26,597 nucleotides of DNA, taken from Bacteroidales bacterium (GTDB lineage: Bacteria; Bacteroidota; Bacteroidia; Bacteroidales; F082). The notes below the pieces were generated by a model. It did no database searches. It was not told the origin of the DNA and saw nothing but the letters and a program-made list of their open reading frames with translations. Location of the stretch: positions 1-26,597 of the forward strand of contig JALNZT010000049.1 of assembly GCA_023229135.1 (NCBI GenBank), in the 5' to 3' direction. Made by a program: the position numbers and the translations under genes. This document shows, piece after piece, positions 8,120-16,355 of the stretch (the first letter of the stretch is position 1; the number at the start of each line of letters is the position of its first letter).

Positions 8120-8377
8120 CGCCAAAATGAATTTCGGATTGGTGTGGAAAATCAAAGCTGAGTATAAATTGGAATAACCAGGGAATATGTGTTTTTTGAT
8201 GGTTAGGATTGACAGGGGGCTTTTATGCTGCGGAAAATAGCATGATGAAACTATAGTAGTTATTCAATACTAAACTAAGTTGGTTTTATAATGAGTGGGA
8301 TAATTGAGATAATTCTCTAAGTTTGTGGGAAGGATAAAAATACTAACCTATGATCCTGTTTGCTGAGCTACGCAACC
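8120..8377. other. Gene-free stretch between truncated lipoprotein and transposase remnant
   Basis: I see no open frame of note on either strand. The 13-mer CTAAGTTTGTGGG at 8317-8329 is repeated exactly at 24511-24523, at the start of the island there. The rest looks like decayed DNA. Confidence 0.4.
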
Positions 8378-8590
8378 ACAAGCGAAGCAATGGGTTGGTT
8401 CAAAATAATGATCACAAATGAACGTATTCGTAGCGTAAAAACCCGGGGATGGCAGCCATTAAGTGGCAGATTATGGCAACCCAATTATTGAGAATACATC
8501 ATTCGTGAAGAACAATCGTATTAACGCATATCGGATTACATATTTGACAATCCAGCAAAATGGCACGCGGATAAATTTTATAAAAGATGA
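8378..8590 (+). pseudogene. Decayed IS200/RAYT-like (Y1) transposase remnant
   Basis: One frame ending at TGA 8588-8590 reads GWFKIMITNERIRSVK, then PLSGRLWQPNY, stop, EYIIREEQSY, stop, RISDYIFDNPAKWHADKFYK. This follows the C-terminal half of the Y1 transposase family closely; intact relatives read WQRNYYEHIIR and YIINNPxKW. The catalytic Tyr position (SDYIFDNP) is kept, but two in-frame stops (TGA ~8486, TAA ~8513) and the missing HUH half make it inactive. It differs from the RAYT at 978-1655 and so represents a second element. Its position after a lipoprotein that has lost its C-terminal domain suggests that its insertion, or a linked deletion, caused that truncation. Confidence 0.7.
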
Positions 8591-8660
8591 AATCGTGTAG
8601 CAGGCATAGGCTCATCATGGTCTGATAGTTTGGGAAAGATAAACCTGTAACGAACAATAA

Positions 8661-10022
8661 TTAACCATTAACCTCCATATTCACCACAAAAACCGTCAAG
8701 CCATCTTTTCCATTGCTGAGCGTGATATCACCACCCATCTGAAGGATTATCTGTCTGCTGAGGCTGAGGCCAATGCCGGAACCGTTTTCTTTGGTGGTGA
8801 AAAAAGGTACAAAAATCTGCTCCTTTATTTCGGGTGGTATTTGCGGGCCATTATTGGCAATTTCTAGCCTTACCGCATTTCCAAATCGAGTAAGCTTTAA
8901 ACTGATAAATGGGTCGATGATATTTTCGGTACTTAAAGCCTCGGAAGCATTTTTCAAGAGATTTAAAATTACCTGCGACAAAAGCTGTTCGTCCGAAGAA
9001 ATAATCACATTTTCAGGTATGGACTTGTGGATTGTTATCTCAGAAAATCCATCGTAAGCGCTGGCGGCAATCAGCATGTGCTCAATAAGTGCCGAAAGAT
9101 TGACCGGCTCAAAATGTGGTTCGGGAAGCTTGGTAAATTTCCGGTAGTTCTCCACAAAATTCATCAGCCCAATGCCGCGCTCTTCTATCACGCTCAGCCC
9201 TTTTACGGTGTTGGTTATCATTTTGGCATCCACCTTTTCGGGCTTTATTATTTGGTTATTGACTTTATAATAGCCCGAAATAACCTGCGAAAGCGATGTA
9301 ATTGGCGCGATATTGTTCATGATTTCATGTGCCAGCGTACGCGCCAGCTTTATCCAGGCATCAATTTCCCGGTTGTCGAGTTCTTTGGTGATATCGCTCA
9401 CCGCCAGCAGCTTAATGGTTTCGTGTGAGGTATTAATTTCCGACAGTTTAAAAAGTAATTTCTGGCCGTACTTGTTTTCAAATATCGCCGATTGCAATTT
9501 GCCGTCTGAGTGTTCCATAATAAAGTCTGGCAGGGCCTCATCAATAGTTTTTAGCAGGTTAATATGATGAAAAGCATTGAGTTGCGTTAGTTTTGTAGCA
9601 GCCGGATTGATGTTGATAACCCGACCTTTTTCATTTACTGAAAAAAGTCCAGTAGCCGATTGGTCAATCACAGAACGGAAATACTGCTCCTGGGTATTGA
9701 TGTCGATTTTCGTCTTTTTGAAAAGCTCGTTCAGGCGTTCGATGCCTTTATAAATTTCGTCAATGGCTTTGTTGCCTGACTTTCCAGGGATTTTCAGCGT
9801 AGTATCGTCATTCTCTATGCCCAGCAAAAAGGAAGCAATCCAATAATTTATTTTATTGAAATAGTTGATGATATTTATCACGGCTCCAATCAATACTAAA
9901 ACCACGAGAATACTAAAAGTTACAGACTGCATTTCGATATATAAATAGGTAGCAGCTGCGGCCAGCAGAATGATGAAAATTATCCGCGATAAAATGCCGC
10001 GATAAAAATGTTTGTAGGGCAT
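8661..10022 (-). CDS. Membrane sensor histidine kinase (NtrY/AtoS-like)
   Basis: This 453-residue sensor kinase probably phosphorylates the response regulator encoded immediately upstream. Two N-terminal membrane segments (~12-28 and ~34-53) leave almost no periplasmic loop, so the signal is probably sensed in or at the membrane or in the cytoplasm. A PAS-like domain covers ~112-212 (FRSVIDQSATGLFSVNEKG). The dimerisation/H-box LARTLAHEIMNNIAPI puts the phospho-acceptor at H232. The catalytic domain shows N-box NLLKNASEAL (~354-363), G1-like IANNGPQIP, F-box FVPFFTTKENGS and G2 GSGIGLSLSRQI. All motifs are intact. It lies 6 bp after the regulator gene in one minus-strand operon that diverges from the export operon, a layout common in Bacteroidota. 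Confidence 0.92.
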   Translation of the reverse strand: MPYKHFYRGILSRIIFIILLAAAATYLYIEMQSVTFSILVVLVLIGAVINIINYFNKINYWIASFLLGIENDDTTLKIPGKSGNKAIDEIYKGIERLNELFKKTKIDINTQEQYFRSVIDQSATGLFSVNEKGRVININPAATKLTQLNAFHHINLLKTIDEALPDFIMEHSDGKLQSAIFENKYGQKLLFKLSEINTSHETIKLLAVSDITKELDNREIDAWIKLARTLAHEIMNNIAPITSLSQVISGYYKVNNQIIKPEKVDAKMITNTVKGLSVIEERGIGLMNFVENYRKFTKLPEPHFEPVNLSALIEHMLIAASAYDGFSEITIHKSIPENVIISSDEQLLSQVILNLLKNASEALSTENIIDPFISLKLTRFGNAVRLEIANNGPQIPPEIKEQIFVPFFTTKENGSGIGLSLSRQIILQMGGDITLSNGKDGLTVFVVNMEVNG

Positions 10023-10028
10023 GGTTTT

Positions 10029-11393
10029 TTATTTTTCGAGCGATTTCAATTTTTTGTAAAGCGTTGGTCGCGAGATGCCCAGCGTTTTTGCCACAGCACT
10101 CATATTGCCATTTTCCTTTTCTAGGGCAAGGCGAATCATCTCTTTTTCCATTTCTTCGATAGTTTTGTGGGGAAGCTGCGATGCGGTTGATTTTCCGGGC
10201 GTATGCAGCGCGAAACTTTCTTCGTGAAGCACAGTACTGTCTGCCAGAATCACCGCTTTTTCGATGCTATGTTGCAGCTCCCTCACATTTCCGGGCCACT
10301 GGTGTTTAAGCAGTTTTTGGGCCGCTTTGCGGGATAGTTTTATGCCAGCTTTATTGTATTTTGTGGCATATTTTTCCAGGTAATATTCAGCGAGCAACAA
10401 CACATCCTCTCCGCGCTCCCGAAGCGGCGGCAGTTCGATGGTGATGGTATTGATGCGGTAAAGCAAATCCTCCCGAAAAAGTCCTTCGGAAATCATCGCC
10501 CGCAAATCTTTATTGGTGGCTGTTATCAGGCGGATGTCAACAGGGATAGGCTTGTTGCTGCCTAACTTTATAATGCTTCTGTTTTGCAATACGCTTAGCA
10601 ATTTGGCCTGAAGTGATAAGGGCAGGTTTCCGATTTCATCCAAAAATAAGCTGCCTTTGTGCGCCGCTTCAAATTTCCCGGTGCGCTCTTCTTTCGCATC
10701 GGTGAAGGCGCCTTTGGTGTGTCCAAAAAGCTCGCTTTCAAACAATGTTTCGCTTATGGCACCCATATCAACGCTCAGCATAATCTCGTTTTTACGCAAG
10801 GAATGTTGGTGTATTTCACGGGCAATCAGCTCTTTGCCGGTGCCATTTTCGCCGGTGATAAAAATATTGGCATCGGTGGCAGCCACTTTTTTAACGATAG
10901 CCAATACCTTTTTTATCGGCTCCGACTGCCCTATAAATTCCTGGAAAGGAGGAGCAAGCACTTGTTTTAATGTCTGGCTTGTTTTCGCCAATGCGGTATT
11001 GTCCAGCTGGCTTTTGCGTAATTTCATGGCAGCATGCAAAGTACTGATTAACTTTCGGTTATCCCAGGGTTTCAGGATAAAATCAAAAGCGCCTTCTTTT
11101 ACCGCTTTCACAGCCAGTTCCACATCGCCGAAAGCGGTAATCATCACGACTACAATCGTCGGGTCGTGTTTTTGAATCTGGTGCAGCCAAAAAATCCCTT
11201 CATTACCGGTATTGATGCCGGCCTTGAAATTCATATCCAGCAGCACCACATCAATCCGATGCTTTTGCAGCGTGGCCAGCAACACATTGGGATTGCTAAG
11301 CGTAAAAACCTGATCAAATTCAGTTTGTATCAGCATCTCTAAAGCGGTAAGCACGCTTTTGTTATCGTCGAGAATTAGAATGTTACCTTTCAT
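10029..11393 (-). CDS. Sigma54-dependent response regulator (NtrC family)
   Basis: The 454-residue protein has the full NtrC layout. The receiver domain (1-~120) has phospho-acceptor D53 in VVLLDMNF, with T85 and K108 in place. The AAA+ sigma54-interaction domain (~152-380) shows Walker A GENGTGKE (181-188), the sigma54-contact loop GAFTDA (228-233) and Walker B LFLDEIG (249-255). A Fis-type helix-turn-helix closes the protein (NMSAVAKTLGISRPTLYKKL). It should activate sigma54 promoters when phosphorylated by the partner kinase. The likely target is the divergent MacA-ATPase-permease operon, which starts 355 bp away; this is inferred from position. Nothing is missing. Confidence 0.94.
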   Translation of the reverse strand: MKGNILILDDNKSVLTALEMLIQTEFDQVFTLSNPNVLLATLQKHRIDVVLLDMNFKAGINTGNEGIFWLHQIQKHDPTIVVVMITAFGDVELAVKAVKEGAFDFILKPWDNRKLISTLHAAMKLRKSQLDNTALAKTSQTLKQVLAPPFQEFIGQSEPIKKVLAIVKKVAATDANIFITGENGTGKELIAREIHQHSLRKNEIMLSVDMGAISETLFESELFGHTKGAFTDAKEERTGKFEAAHKGSLFLDEIGNLPLSLQAKLLSVLQNRSIIKLGSNKPIPVDIRLITATNKDLRAMISEGLFREDLLYRINTITIELPPLRERGEDVLLLAEYYLEKYATKYNKAGIKLSRKAAQKLLKHQWPGNVRELQHSIEKAVILADSTVLHEESFALHTPGKSTASQLPHKTIEEMEKEMIRLALEKENGNMSAVAKTLGISRPTLYKKLKSLEK

Positions 11394-11606
11394 AGTCAGC
11401 TAAATTTACTTTGAAAGAAAAGGCCAAATACGGCGTTATTCTTGTTTTTGAAACAGTTACTTCAACTTTGTTCAGCACATCGCATTTACTATTGTATATT
11501 CCTTGGTTTTAAAAACTGCGAAAGCCTTGTCTTTGACCTTTTCTTATCAAAGCTTGAAAAATAGTAATTTTCTTTCCGCCACTAAATTAGTTGTTTTGTA
11601 AATGAA

Positions 11607-11621
11607 TGGCACAAGTGGTGT
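11607..11621 (+). promoter_or_regulatory. Possible sigma54 -24/-12 element, imperfect
   Basis: TGGCAC matches the -24 consensus exactly. After 5 bases comes GTGT instead of TTGC at -12, so the GC pair is degraded to GT. It points toward the export operon, which is led by a sigma54 activator's neighbour. The leader would be ~115-125 nt. The match is weak and overlaps the dyad. Confidence 0.3.
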
Positions 11622-11636
11622 AAGAAAACTTTACAC
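11618..11636. promoter_or_regulatory. Inverted repeat GTGTAA-N7-TTACAC, candidate operator
   Basis: A perfect 6-bp dyad with 7-bp spacer lies in the divergent region. The size fits a Fis-type HTH dimer such as that of NtrC-family regulators. It may be the binding site of the adjacent response regulator, though its closeness to any downstream promoter is unusual for an enhancer-type site. Confidence 0.4.
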
Positions 11637-11748
11637 ATCTTGCTGAAAAAGTTTTTTGTTTTGGACGTAAATATCACCGATTCAATATCTTATGCATAGC
11701 GGCATTAATATTGAATGAATAGTGTCAAATCGCAAAAATTTCAAGCAG

Positions 11749-12999
11749 ATGGACATTCCAATAGAAAAGAAAAAGGGTTTAAAAAAGAAACACTATCTGA
11801 TTGCCGGACTGGTGTTATTGCTTGCGTTTCTGGTGTATCAGGCCTTTTTTGCAAGCCATTTATCCAGCTTAAATGTGGAGGCCGATAAGCTACAGATTGA
11901 AGCCGTTTCGGAAGGCACTTTTCATAATTATATCACCGTTACCGGAAACGTGGAGCCGATTGCTACCATTTTTCTGGATGCACGCGAAGGTGGACGGGTG
12001 GAGGAAAAGGTGCTTGAAGAGGGTACGATGGTAAAGCAGGGCGATGTGATTTTGCGACTGAGCAATCCTGATTTAACGCTCAGTATTTTGAATAGCGAAT
12101 CGCAACTGGCTGAAAAAAGTAATTTTTTGCGCAATACGATGGTGGTGATGGAACAGGAGAAATTGCAGATAAAACGCGAACTACTGAACCTTGAATTTGA
12201 CATCAAACGCAAGAAAAGGGTCTATCACCAAAAGCTGGGTTTGTTTGAGGATGAGTTGGTTTCGCGGGAAGAATTTTTAATAGCCGAGGAAGATTTTCAG
12301 TTTGCGCAACGCAGTTTTGAACTGTATCAGGAACGCCAGCGACAGGATTCCATTTACCGCAAAATTCAGGTGGAACAGATGGAGGATAACCTGCGCAATA
12401 TGGAGATGAACCTGAAACTCATCCGCCAAAGCCAGGACAACCTGAATGTATCAGCTCCGGTTGATGGTCAGCTAACTACGTTGGAAGTTGAGCTTGGACA
12501 ATCGGTGCCAAAAGGCGGCCGGATTGGACAAATCCATGTGTTGTCGTCTTACAAAGTGGTCGCTCGCATCGATGAACATTATATTGATCAGGTGCGTACC
12601 GGACTTTCGGCCATGCTCGACCGGCAGGGGCAGGAGTTTCGCCTGAAAATCAGGAAAATATTGCCCGAAGTGCGTGAGGGGCGTTTTGCTGTTGAGATGG
12701 TTTTCACGGGCGAAACTCCTGACAATATGCGTACCGGCCAGACTTACTACACACGCCTGCAATTAGGCAGTCCCGAAGAAGCAGTTTTGTTGCCGCGCGG
12801 AAACTTTTTTCAGCAAACAGGTGGCCAATGGGTGTTTGTGCTTTCGCCTGATGGCAAATATGCTGAAAAACGACGGATAAAAATCGGTCGTCAAAATCCA
12901 AAATACTACGAACTGATCGAGGGTTTGATTCCCGGCGAAAAAGTGATCGTGTCGGGATATGAGATTTTTGGCAATAGTGAGCGGATTGTATTGAAGTAA
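11749..12999 (+). CDS. MacA/HlyD-type membrane fusion protein
   Basis: This is the periplasmic adaptor of a tripartite ABC exporter, linking inner-membrane ATPase and permeases to an outer-membrane channel. I chose ATG 11749 (MDIPIEKKKGLKKKH), which has the basic, short cytoplasmic N-terminus usual in this family; GTG 11722 would add nine residues. A single membrane segment (YLIAGLVLLLAFLVYQAFFA) follows. Next come the lipoyl/barrel-sandwich half-motif (VTGNVEPIATIFLDAREGGRV, and VKQGDVILRLSNPDL), a coiled-coil hairpin of ~110 residues rich in Glu/Gln/Arg, the second lipoyl half (VSAPVDGQLTTLEVELGQSV) and beta-barrel domains ending at GEKVIVSGYE. Length (~416) is normal. It heads the operon; no TolC-type gene is present in the window. 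Confidence 0.92.
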   Translation: MDIPIEKKKGLKKKHYLIAGLVLLLAFLVYQAFFASHLSSLNVEADKLQIEAVSEGTFHNYITVTGNVEPIATIFLDAREGGRVEEKVLEEGTMVKQGDVILRLSNPDLTLSILNSESQLAEKSNFLRNTMVVMEQEKLQIKRELLNLEFDIKRKKRVYHQKLGLFEDELVSREEFLIAEEDFQFAQRSFELYQERQRQDSIYRKIQVEQMEDNLRNMEMNLKLIRQSQDNLNVSAPVDGQLTTLEVELGQSVPKGGRIGQIHVLSSYKVVARIDEHYIDQVRTGLSAMLDRQGQEFRLKIRKILPEVREGRFAVEMVFTGETPDNMRTGQTYYTRLQLGSPEEAVLLPRGNFFQQTGGQWVFVLSPDGKYAEKRRIKIGRQNPKYYELIEGLIPGEKVIVSGYEIFGNSERIVLK

Positions 13000-13100
13000 A
13001 GCTAATTATAGCTAATGTGTGGTTGCATTTAGTGAGCATTAAAAAGAATAATTAAAATTAAAATTTGATAATCTAATAGTGAAATATAAAAAAACTAAAA

Positions 13101-13781
13101 ATGATAAAAACGGAAAATTTAAGCAAGGTTTTTAGAACTGATGAAGTGGAAACGCTGGCATTGCGTAAGGTGAGTATCCACGTAAAAAAAGGTGAATTCG
13201 TGGCTGTGATGGGTCCATCGGGCTGCGGAAAATCAACGCTGCTCAATATTGTCGGGCTATTGGATAATCCCACCGAAGGCAATTATTCCTTTGCCGGAAC
13301 GGATGTAACACATCTAAAAGAGAAAGACCGCACCCAGTTTCGAAAAGGCAATATTGGATTTGTCTTTCAGAGTTTTAACCTGATTGACGAGCTGAGTGTT
13401 TTCGACAATGTGGAGCTTCCGCTGATGTATCTAAAAATGAAAGCTTCTGAGCGCAAACAAAAAGTGAATGAAGTACTACAACGCATGAAAATTGGTCACC
13501 GTGCCAAGCATTTCCCACAGCAGCTTTCGGGCGGACAGCAGCAGCGCGTAGCCATTGCACGGGCGGTGGTGGCCAGTCCCAAACTTATTTTGGCCGATGA
13601 GCCAACAGGAAATCTCGATTCGAAAAACGGTATCGAAGTAATGAATTTGCTCACTGAACTCAATCAAACCGGAGCCACCATTATTATGGTTACGCACTCC
13701 GACCGCGATGCTGGTTATGCGCACCGTGTGATAAATCTGTTTGATGGTCAGGTGATTATGGAAAAAGCAGGAAATGTTTGA
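13101..13781 (+). CDS. ABC transporter ATPase, MacB/LolD family
   Basis: The 226-residue ATPase powers the FtsX-type permeases encoded downstream. All signatures are present: Walker A GPSGCGKST (38-46), Q-loop FVFQ (Q90), signature LSGGQQQR (142-149), Walker B LILADEP (162-168), D-loop GNLDS and H-loop VTHS (H199). Length and the motif FVFQSFNLIDELSVFDNVELP are typical of MacB/LolD/FtsE ATPases that act by mechanotransmission. It lies ~100 bp after the fusion protein and ~120 bp before the first permease. Since there is one ATPase and three permeases, it may be shared among several permease pairs. Confidence 0.94.
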   Translation: MIKTENLSKVFRTDEVETLALRKVSIHVKKGEFVAVMGPSGCGKSTLLNIVGLLDNPTEGNYSFAGTDVTHLKEKDRTQFRKGNIGFVFQSFNLIDELSVFDNVELPLMYLKMKASERKQKVNEVLQRMKIGHRAKHFPQQLSGGQQQRVAIARAVVASPKLILADEPTGNLDSKNGIEVMNLLTELNQTGATIIMVTHSDRDAGYAHRVINLFDGQVIMEKAGNV

Positions 13782-13784
13782 TAT

Positions 13785-13895
13785 TCAAAAATTCCTAATT
13801 CAAAAATTCAAGGATTGAATTTCGTGTTAACCTTTATTTGAATTTTTGAATCCTTGAATCCTTGAATCTTTGAATTTTAAATCTTTGAATAATAT
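13785..13895. repeat. TTGAATTT/TTGAATCC short repeats before permease 1
   Basis: The gap between ATPase and first permease is filled by reiterated 8-mers (TTTGAATT, CTTGAATC) and their complements (ATTCAAAAATTCAAGG), so the transcript can form hairpins. It contains GTGTTAACC (13824-13832) followed by TTTGAATTTTTGAAT. The same pair occurs before permease 2. Confidence 0.7.
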
Positions 13896-13903
13896 TTAAA
13901 ATC

Positions 13904-16219
13904 ATGTGGCTAAAAAATTTCAAATCGTTTACGCAGCATCTTTATCACAGCAAACTTTACACTGTGGTAACTGTTTTGGGCTTTACCATCTCGTTGAGCT
14001 TTGTAATCCTACTGAGCGTTTACATCAAAAATGAATTATCCGTAAACGATACGCAACCAAATAAAGACAGGATTTACCGTTTGATAAACGAAAATTATGC
14101 CGGCTTCGCGCCACCTATCGGCGAATGGCTGCAAGGGGAGTTTCCGGAAATAGAAAGTTTTACACGTATTTCTACAAACGGCGGGATATTGATCACCACT
14201 GATGATGTAAGGGTCAAGTTTAATTATTTGCTTGCCGACTCTACCTTCTTCAATATCTTTAATTTCGATCTTATCGAAGGTGAGAAAGAAACGGCACTGA
14301 AAACGCGTAACTCTGTGGTGCTGAGCCGCGAATTTGCCAACCGCATTTTTGGCTCGGACTCGCCCATGCACCAACTGATAAAAATTGATGGCGTCTCCTG
14401 TGTTGTAAATGGAGTGGTGGAAGATATTTCACAAAAATCCAACTTTAGATCCTGGGATGCTATCATCAACTTTAGGGCGCTAGCCGATTTCTGGCATTCG
14501 CCCGAACTATTGACCAGCTTCGGAAACAGCTCCTTTGGGCTTTATTTTCTTGCCAAACCCAACACCAACCTGCCCGCAAAAGCTCCGGAAGTATTGGAAC
14601 TGTTTAAAAAAGATTTTTGGCTATATCAAGACGGCAGGACAAAAACAGTATCTTTTGAGCCACTCACCGACAGCTATTTTAGCCCGATATCCGGCAGTGG
14701 AATTGTGCAAAACAACAAAACCCTGATTTTAATTTTGTTTGCCATCGTAATCCTCATCCTGGTGCTGGCAATTGTCAATTATATCAACCTCACCATTGCC
14801 CAATCGGGGATTCGTGTCAAAGAAATTGCCATCAAAAAATTGCTGGGTAGCAGTCGGTCAAAACTGATGACACAACTCGTTGTCGAATCAATAATCATAA
14901 GCAGTGTGGCAATGTTATTGGCAATTTTGGGAGGCTTTTTGGCAGAGCCATTGCTTAATAGCGCATTGAATACACAAATCAGACTTGCTGATGTTTTTAC
15001 AGCTGGAATAGTTTTTATTCTATTTGTTTTTATTGTCGCCGTAGGTTTTATTTCGGGCATCATCCCTGCATTCATCATCACCAGGTTGCGTGCCGTCGAT
15101 GTTATAAAAGGAGGCTTTCGCCGGAAAAGCAAGATTTTATATTCAAAATTTCTTATCGCTTTTCAATTCACTGTCGTCATCGTGTTGGTTATTGCCACCA
15201 TTATTATTGCGCAGCAAACTGCCTTTATGCGAAATCATGATTTAGGATTTAATCATGACAATATCGTGTGGTTGGTCAATAACCTTAAACGCGGCCAAAC
15301 AGAAGGATTCAGAAATGTTATTGAGAAAATACCTGGTGTTAAAAGTGTTTCGTTCGTCAAGGGCAACCCCATTGATGGTGGCAACAACCAGTCGTTTATG
15401 TATGAAGACCAGCCTGTTAGTTTCCAGGAATTTGTTGTGGATAGCGCGTTTTTTGCGATGATGGAAATAAACATAACGCCCACCTCATCAGCCTATTCTA
15501 AGCAGGGCATCTGGTTGAATCAATATACGGTGGACAAACTGGGACTCGACCCGTTGCCTGTAAGTTTTAAATCAAACTATGGTGAGGAACCGATTTTGGG
15601 CATTACCAATAATTTTAATATAGAATCGCTGCACAAGGAGTTGGGCTTTTTGATCCTGCGACAATTGGGAAAAGATGAATATCCGTGGAGTATTCTTGTT
15701 CAGCTGCAGTCGGGAGATGTGATCGCAACCTTTGATCAGGTGAAAAAATCCTATCTGGAATATACTGGAGGAATGCCTTTCGACTCGGGATTTTTTGATG
15801 ATGACATTCAAAGCTGGTACGATAGCGAAAAGCGCACCGCCTCCATCGTGAGTTATTTTGCCCTGCTTTCCATCGTGATTTCGATCATGGGAATTTTTGC
15901 TATGGCGGTATTTTACAATCAGCAAAAGATAAAAGAAATAGGGATACGCAAAGTGAATGGCGCCACGGTATATGAAATCGTTAAAATGTTGAATGTTGAT
16001 TTTGTAAAATGGGTGGCTGTGGCTTTCGTTTTGGCCTGTCCTATTGCGTATTACGCCATGAATAAATGGTTGCAAAATTTCCCTTATAAAACCCAGATTC
16101 ATTGGTGGGTTTTTGTGTTGGCCGGAATTTTCGCGCTCGTAATAGCTTTGATAACAGTAAGTTGGCAAACCTGGCGGGCCGCACGAAAGAATCCGGTGGA
16201 AGCACTGAGGTATGAATGA
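13904..16219 (+). CDS. FtsX/MacB-family ABC permease 1
   Basis: The 771-residue inner-membrane permease has the duplicated layout seen in Bacteroidota. TM1 (LYTVVTVLGFTISLSFVILL) is followed by a MacB_PCD periplasmic domain (~45-265) and three TMs (~270-300, 325-350, 365-393). A second half then follows: TM ~415-437, a shorter periplasmic domain, and TMs at ~647-670, ~703-720 and ~735-758. Each half has the FtsX cytoplasmic motif: VKEIAIKKLLGSSRSKL and IKEIGIRKVNGATVYEI. The C-terminus is RKNPVEALRYE, the variant of NPVESLRNE used by its neighbours. It works with the upstream ATPase and adaptor, probably moving a lipid, peptide or lipoprotein out of the membrane; substrate unknown. Paralogous to the next two genes. 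Confidence 0.92.
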   Translation: MWLKNFKSFTQHLYHSKLYTVVTVLGFTISLSFVILLSVYIKNELSVNDTQPNKDRIYRLINENYAGFAPPIGEWLQGEFPEIESFTRISTNGGILITTDDVRVKFNYLLADSTFFNIFNFDLIEGEKETALKTRNSVVLSREFANRIFGSDSPMHQLIKIDGVSCVVNGVVEDISQKSNFRSWDAIINFRALADFWHSPELLTSFGNSSFGLYFLAKPNTNLPAKAPEVLELFKKDFWLYQDGRTKTVSFEPLTDSYFSPISGSGIVQNNKTLILILFAIVILILVLAIVNYINLTIAQSGIRVKEIAIKKLLGSSRSKLMTQLVVESIIISSVAMLLAILGGFLAEPLLNSALNTQIRLADVFTAGIVFILFVFIVAVGFISGIIPAFIITRLRAVDVIKGGFRRKSKILYSKFLIAFQFTVVIVLVIATIIIAQQTAFMRNHDLGFNHDNIVWLVNNLKRGQTEGFRNVIEKIPGVKSVSFVKGNPIDGGNNQSFMYEDQPVSFQEFVVDSAFFAMMEINITPTSSAYSKQGIWLNQYTVDKLGLDPLPVSFKSNYGEEPILGITNNFNIESLHKELGFLILRQLGKDEYPWSILVQLQSGDVIATFDQVKKSYLEYTGGMPFDSGFFDDDIQSWYDSEKRTASIVSYFALLSIVISIMGIFAMAVFYNQQKIKEIGIRKVNGATVYEIVKMLNVDFVKWVAVAFVLACPIAYYAMNKWLQNFPYKTQIHWWVFVLAGIFALVIALITVSWQTWRAARKNPVEALRYE

Positions 16220-16305
16220 AAATTTATAAGTGAAAAATGAAGAATGAAAAGTGAAAAACAGAATAGTTTAAATTTAATAAATCCGTTCTCAAAGTCTGAA
16301 ATTGG

Positions 16306-16347
16306 GTGTTAACCAATCTTTGAATTTTTGAATTTTGAATTTTTGAA
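16306..16347. repeat. TTGAATTT repeats before permease 2
   Basis: GTGTTAACC (16306-16314) followed by TTTGAATTTTTGAATTTTGA repeats the arrangement found before permease 1. It ends 8 bp before the start codon, so it covers the ribosome entry region. Confidence 0.65.
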
Positions 16348-16355
16348 TAAAAAAA

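Larger units (their letters stand above)
11394..11748. promoter_or_regulatory. Divergent intergenic control region
   Basis: This 355-bp AT-rich region separates the regulator/kinase operon (leftward) from the export operon (rightward) and must hold both promoters. Notable sites are TGGCAC at 11607 and a GTGTAA/TTACAC dyad at 11618-11636. I found no perfect TGGCAC-N5-TTGC on either strand. A GTG at 11722 is in frame with the membrane fusion gene but was not chosen as start. Confidence 0.6.

Noticed and set aside
7033..8660. DGR template repeat or reverse transcriptase next to the putative VR
   Set aside because: I looked for an AAC-rich copy ending GTGCGTTGCCTC on both strands and for RT motifs such as YxDD within a long frame; none is present in the window.
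10657..11175. 172-codon plus-strand frame inside the response regulator gene
   Set aside because: It is antisense to a fully conserved NtrC-family gene; the opposite strand explains its openness.
11631..11645. Second sigma54-like site ending TTGC
   Set aside because: The -12 TTGC is present, but the essential GG at -24 is TT; the match is not better than chance in AT-rich DNA.
15572..16168. 198-codon minus-strand frame within permease 1
   Set aside because: It is antisense to conserved transmembrane and FtsX motifs; similar shadow frames occur at the same place in the paralogs.
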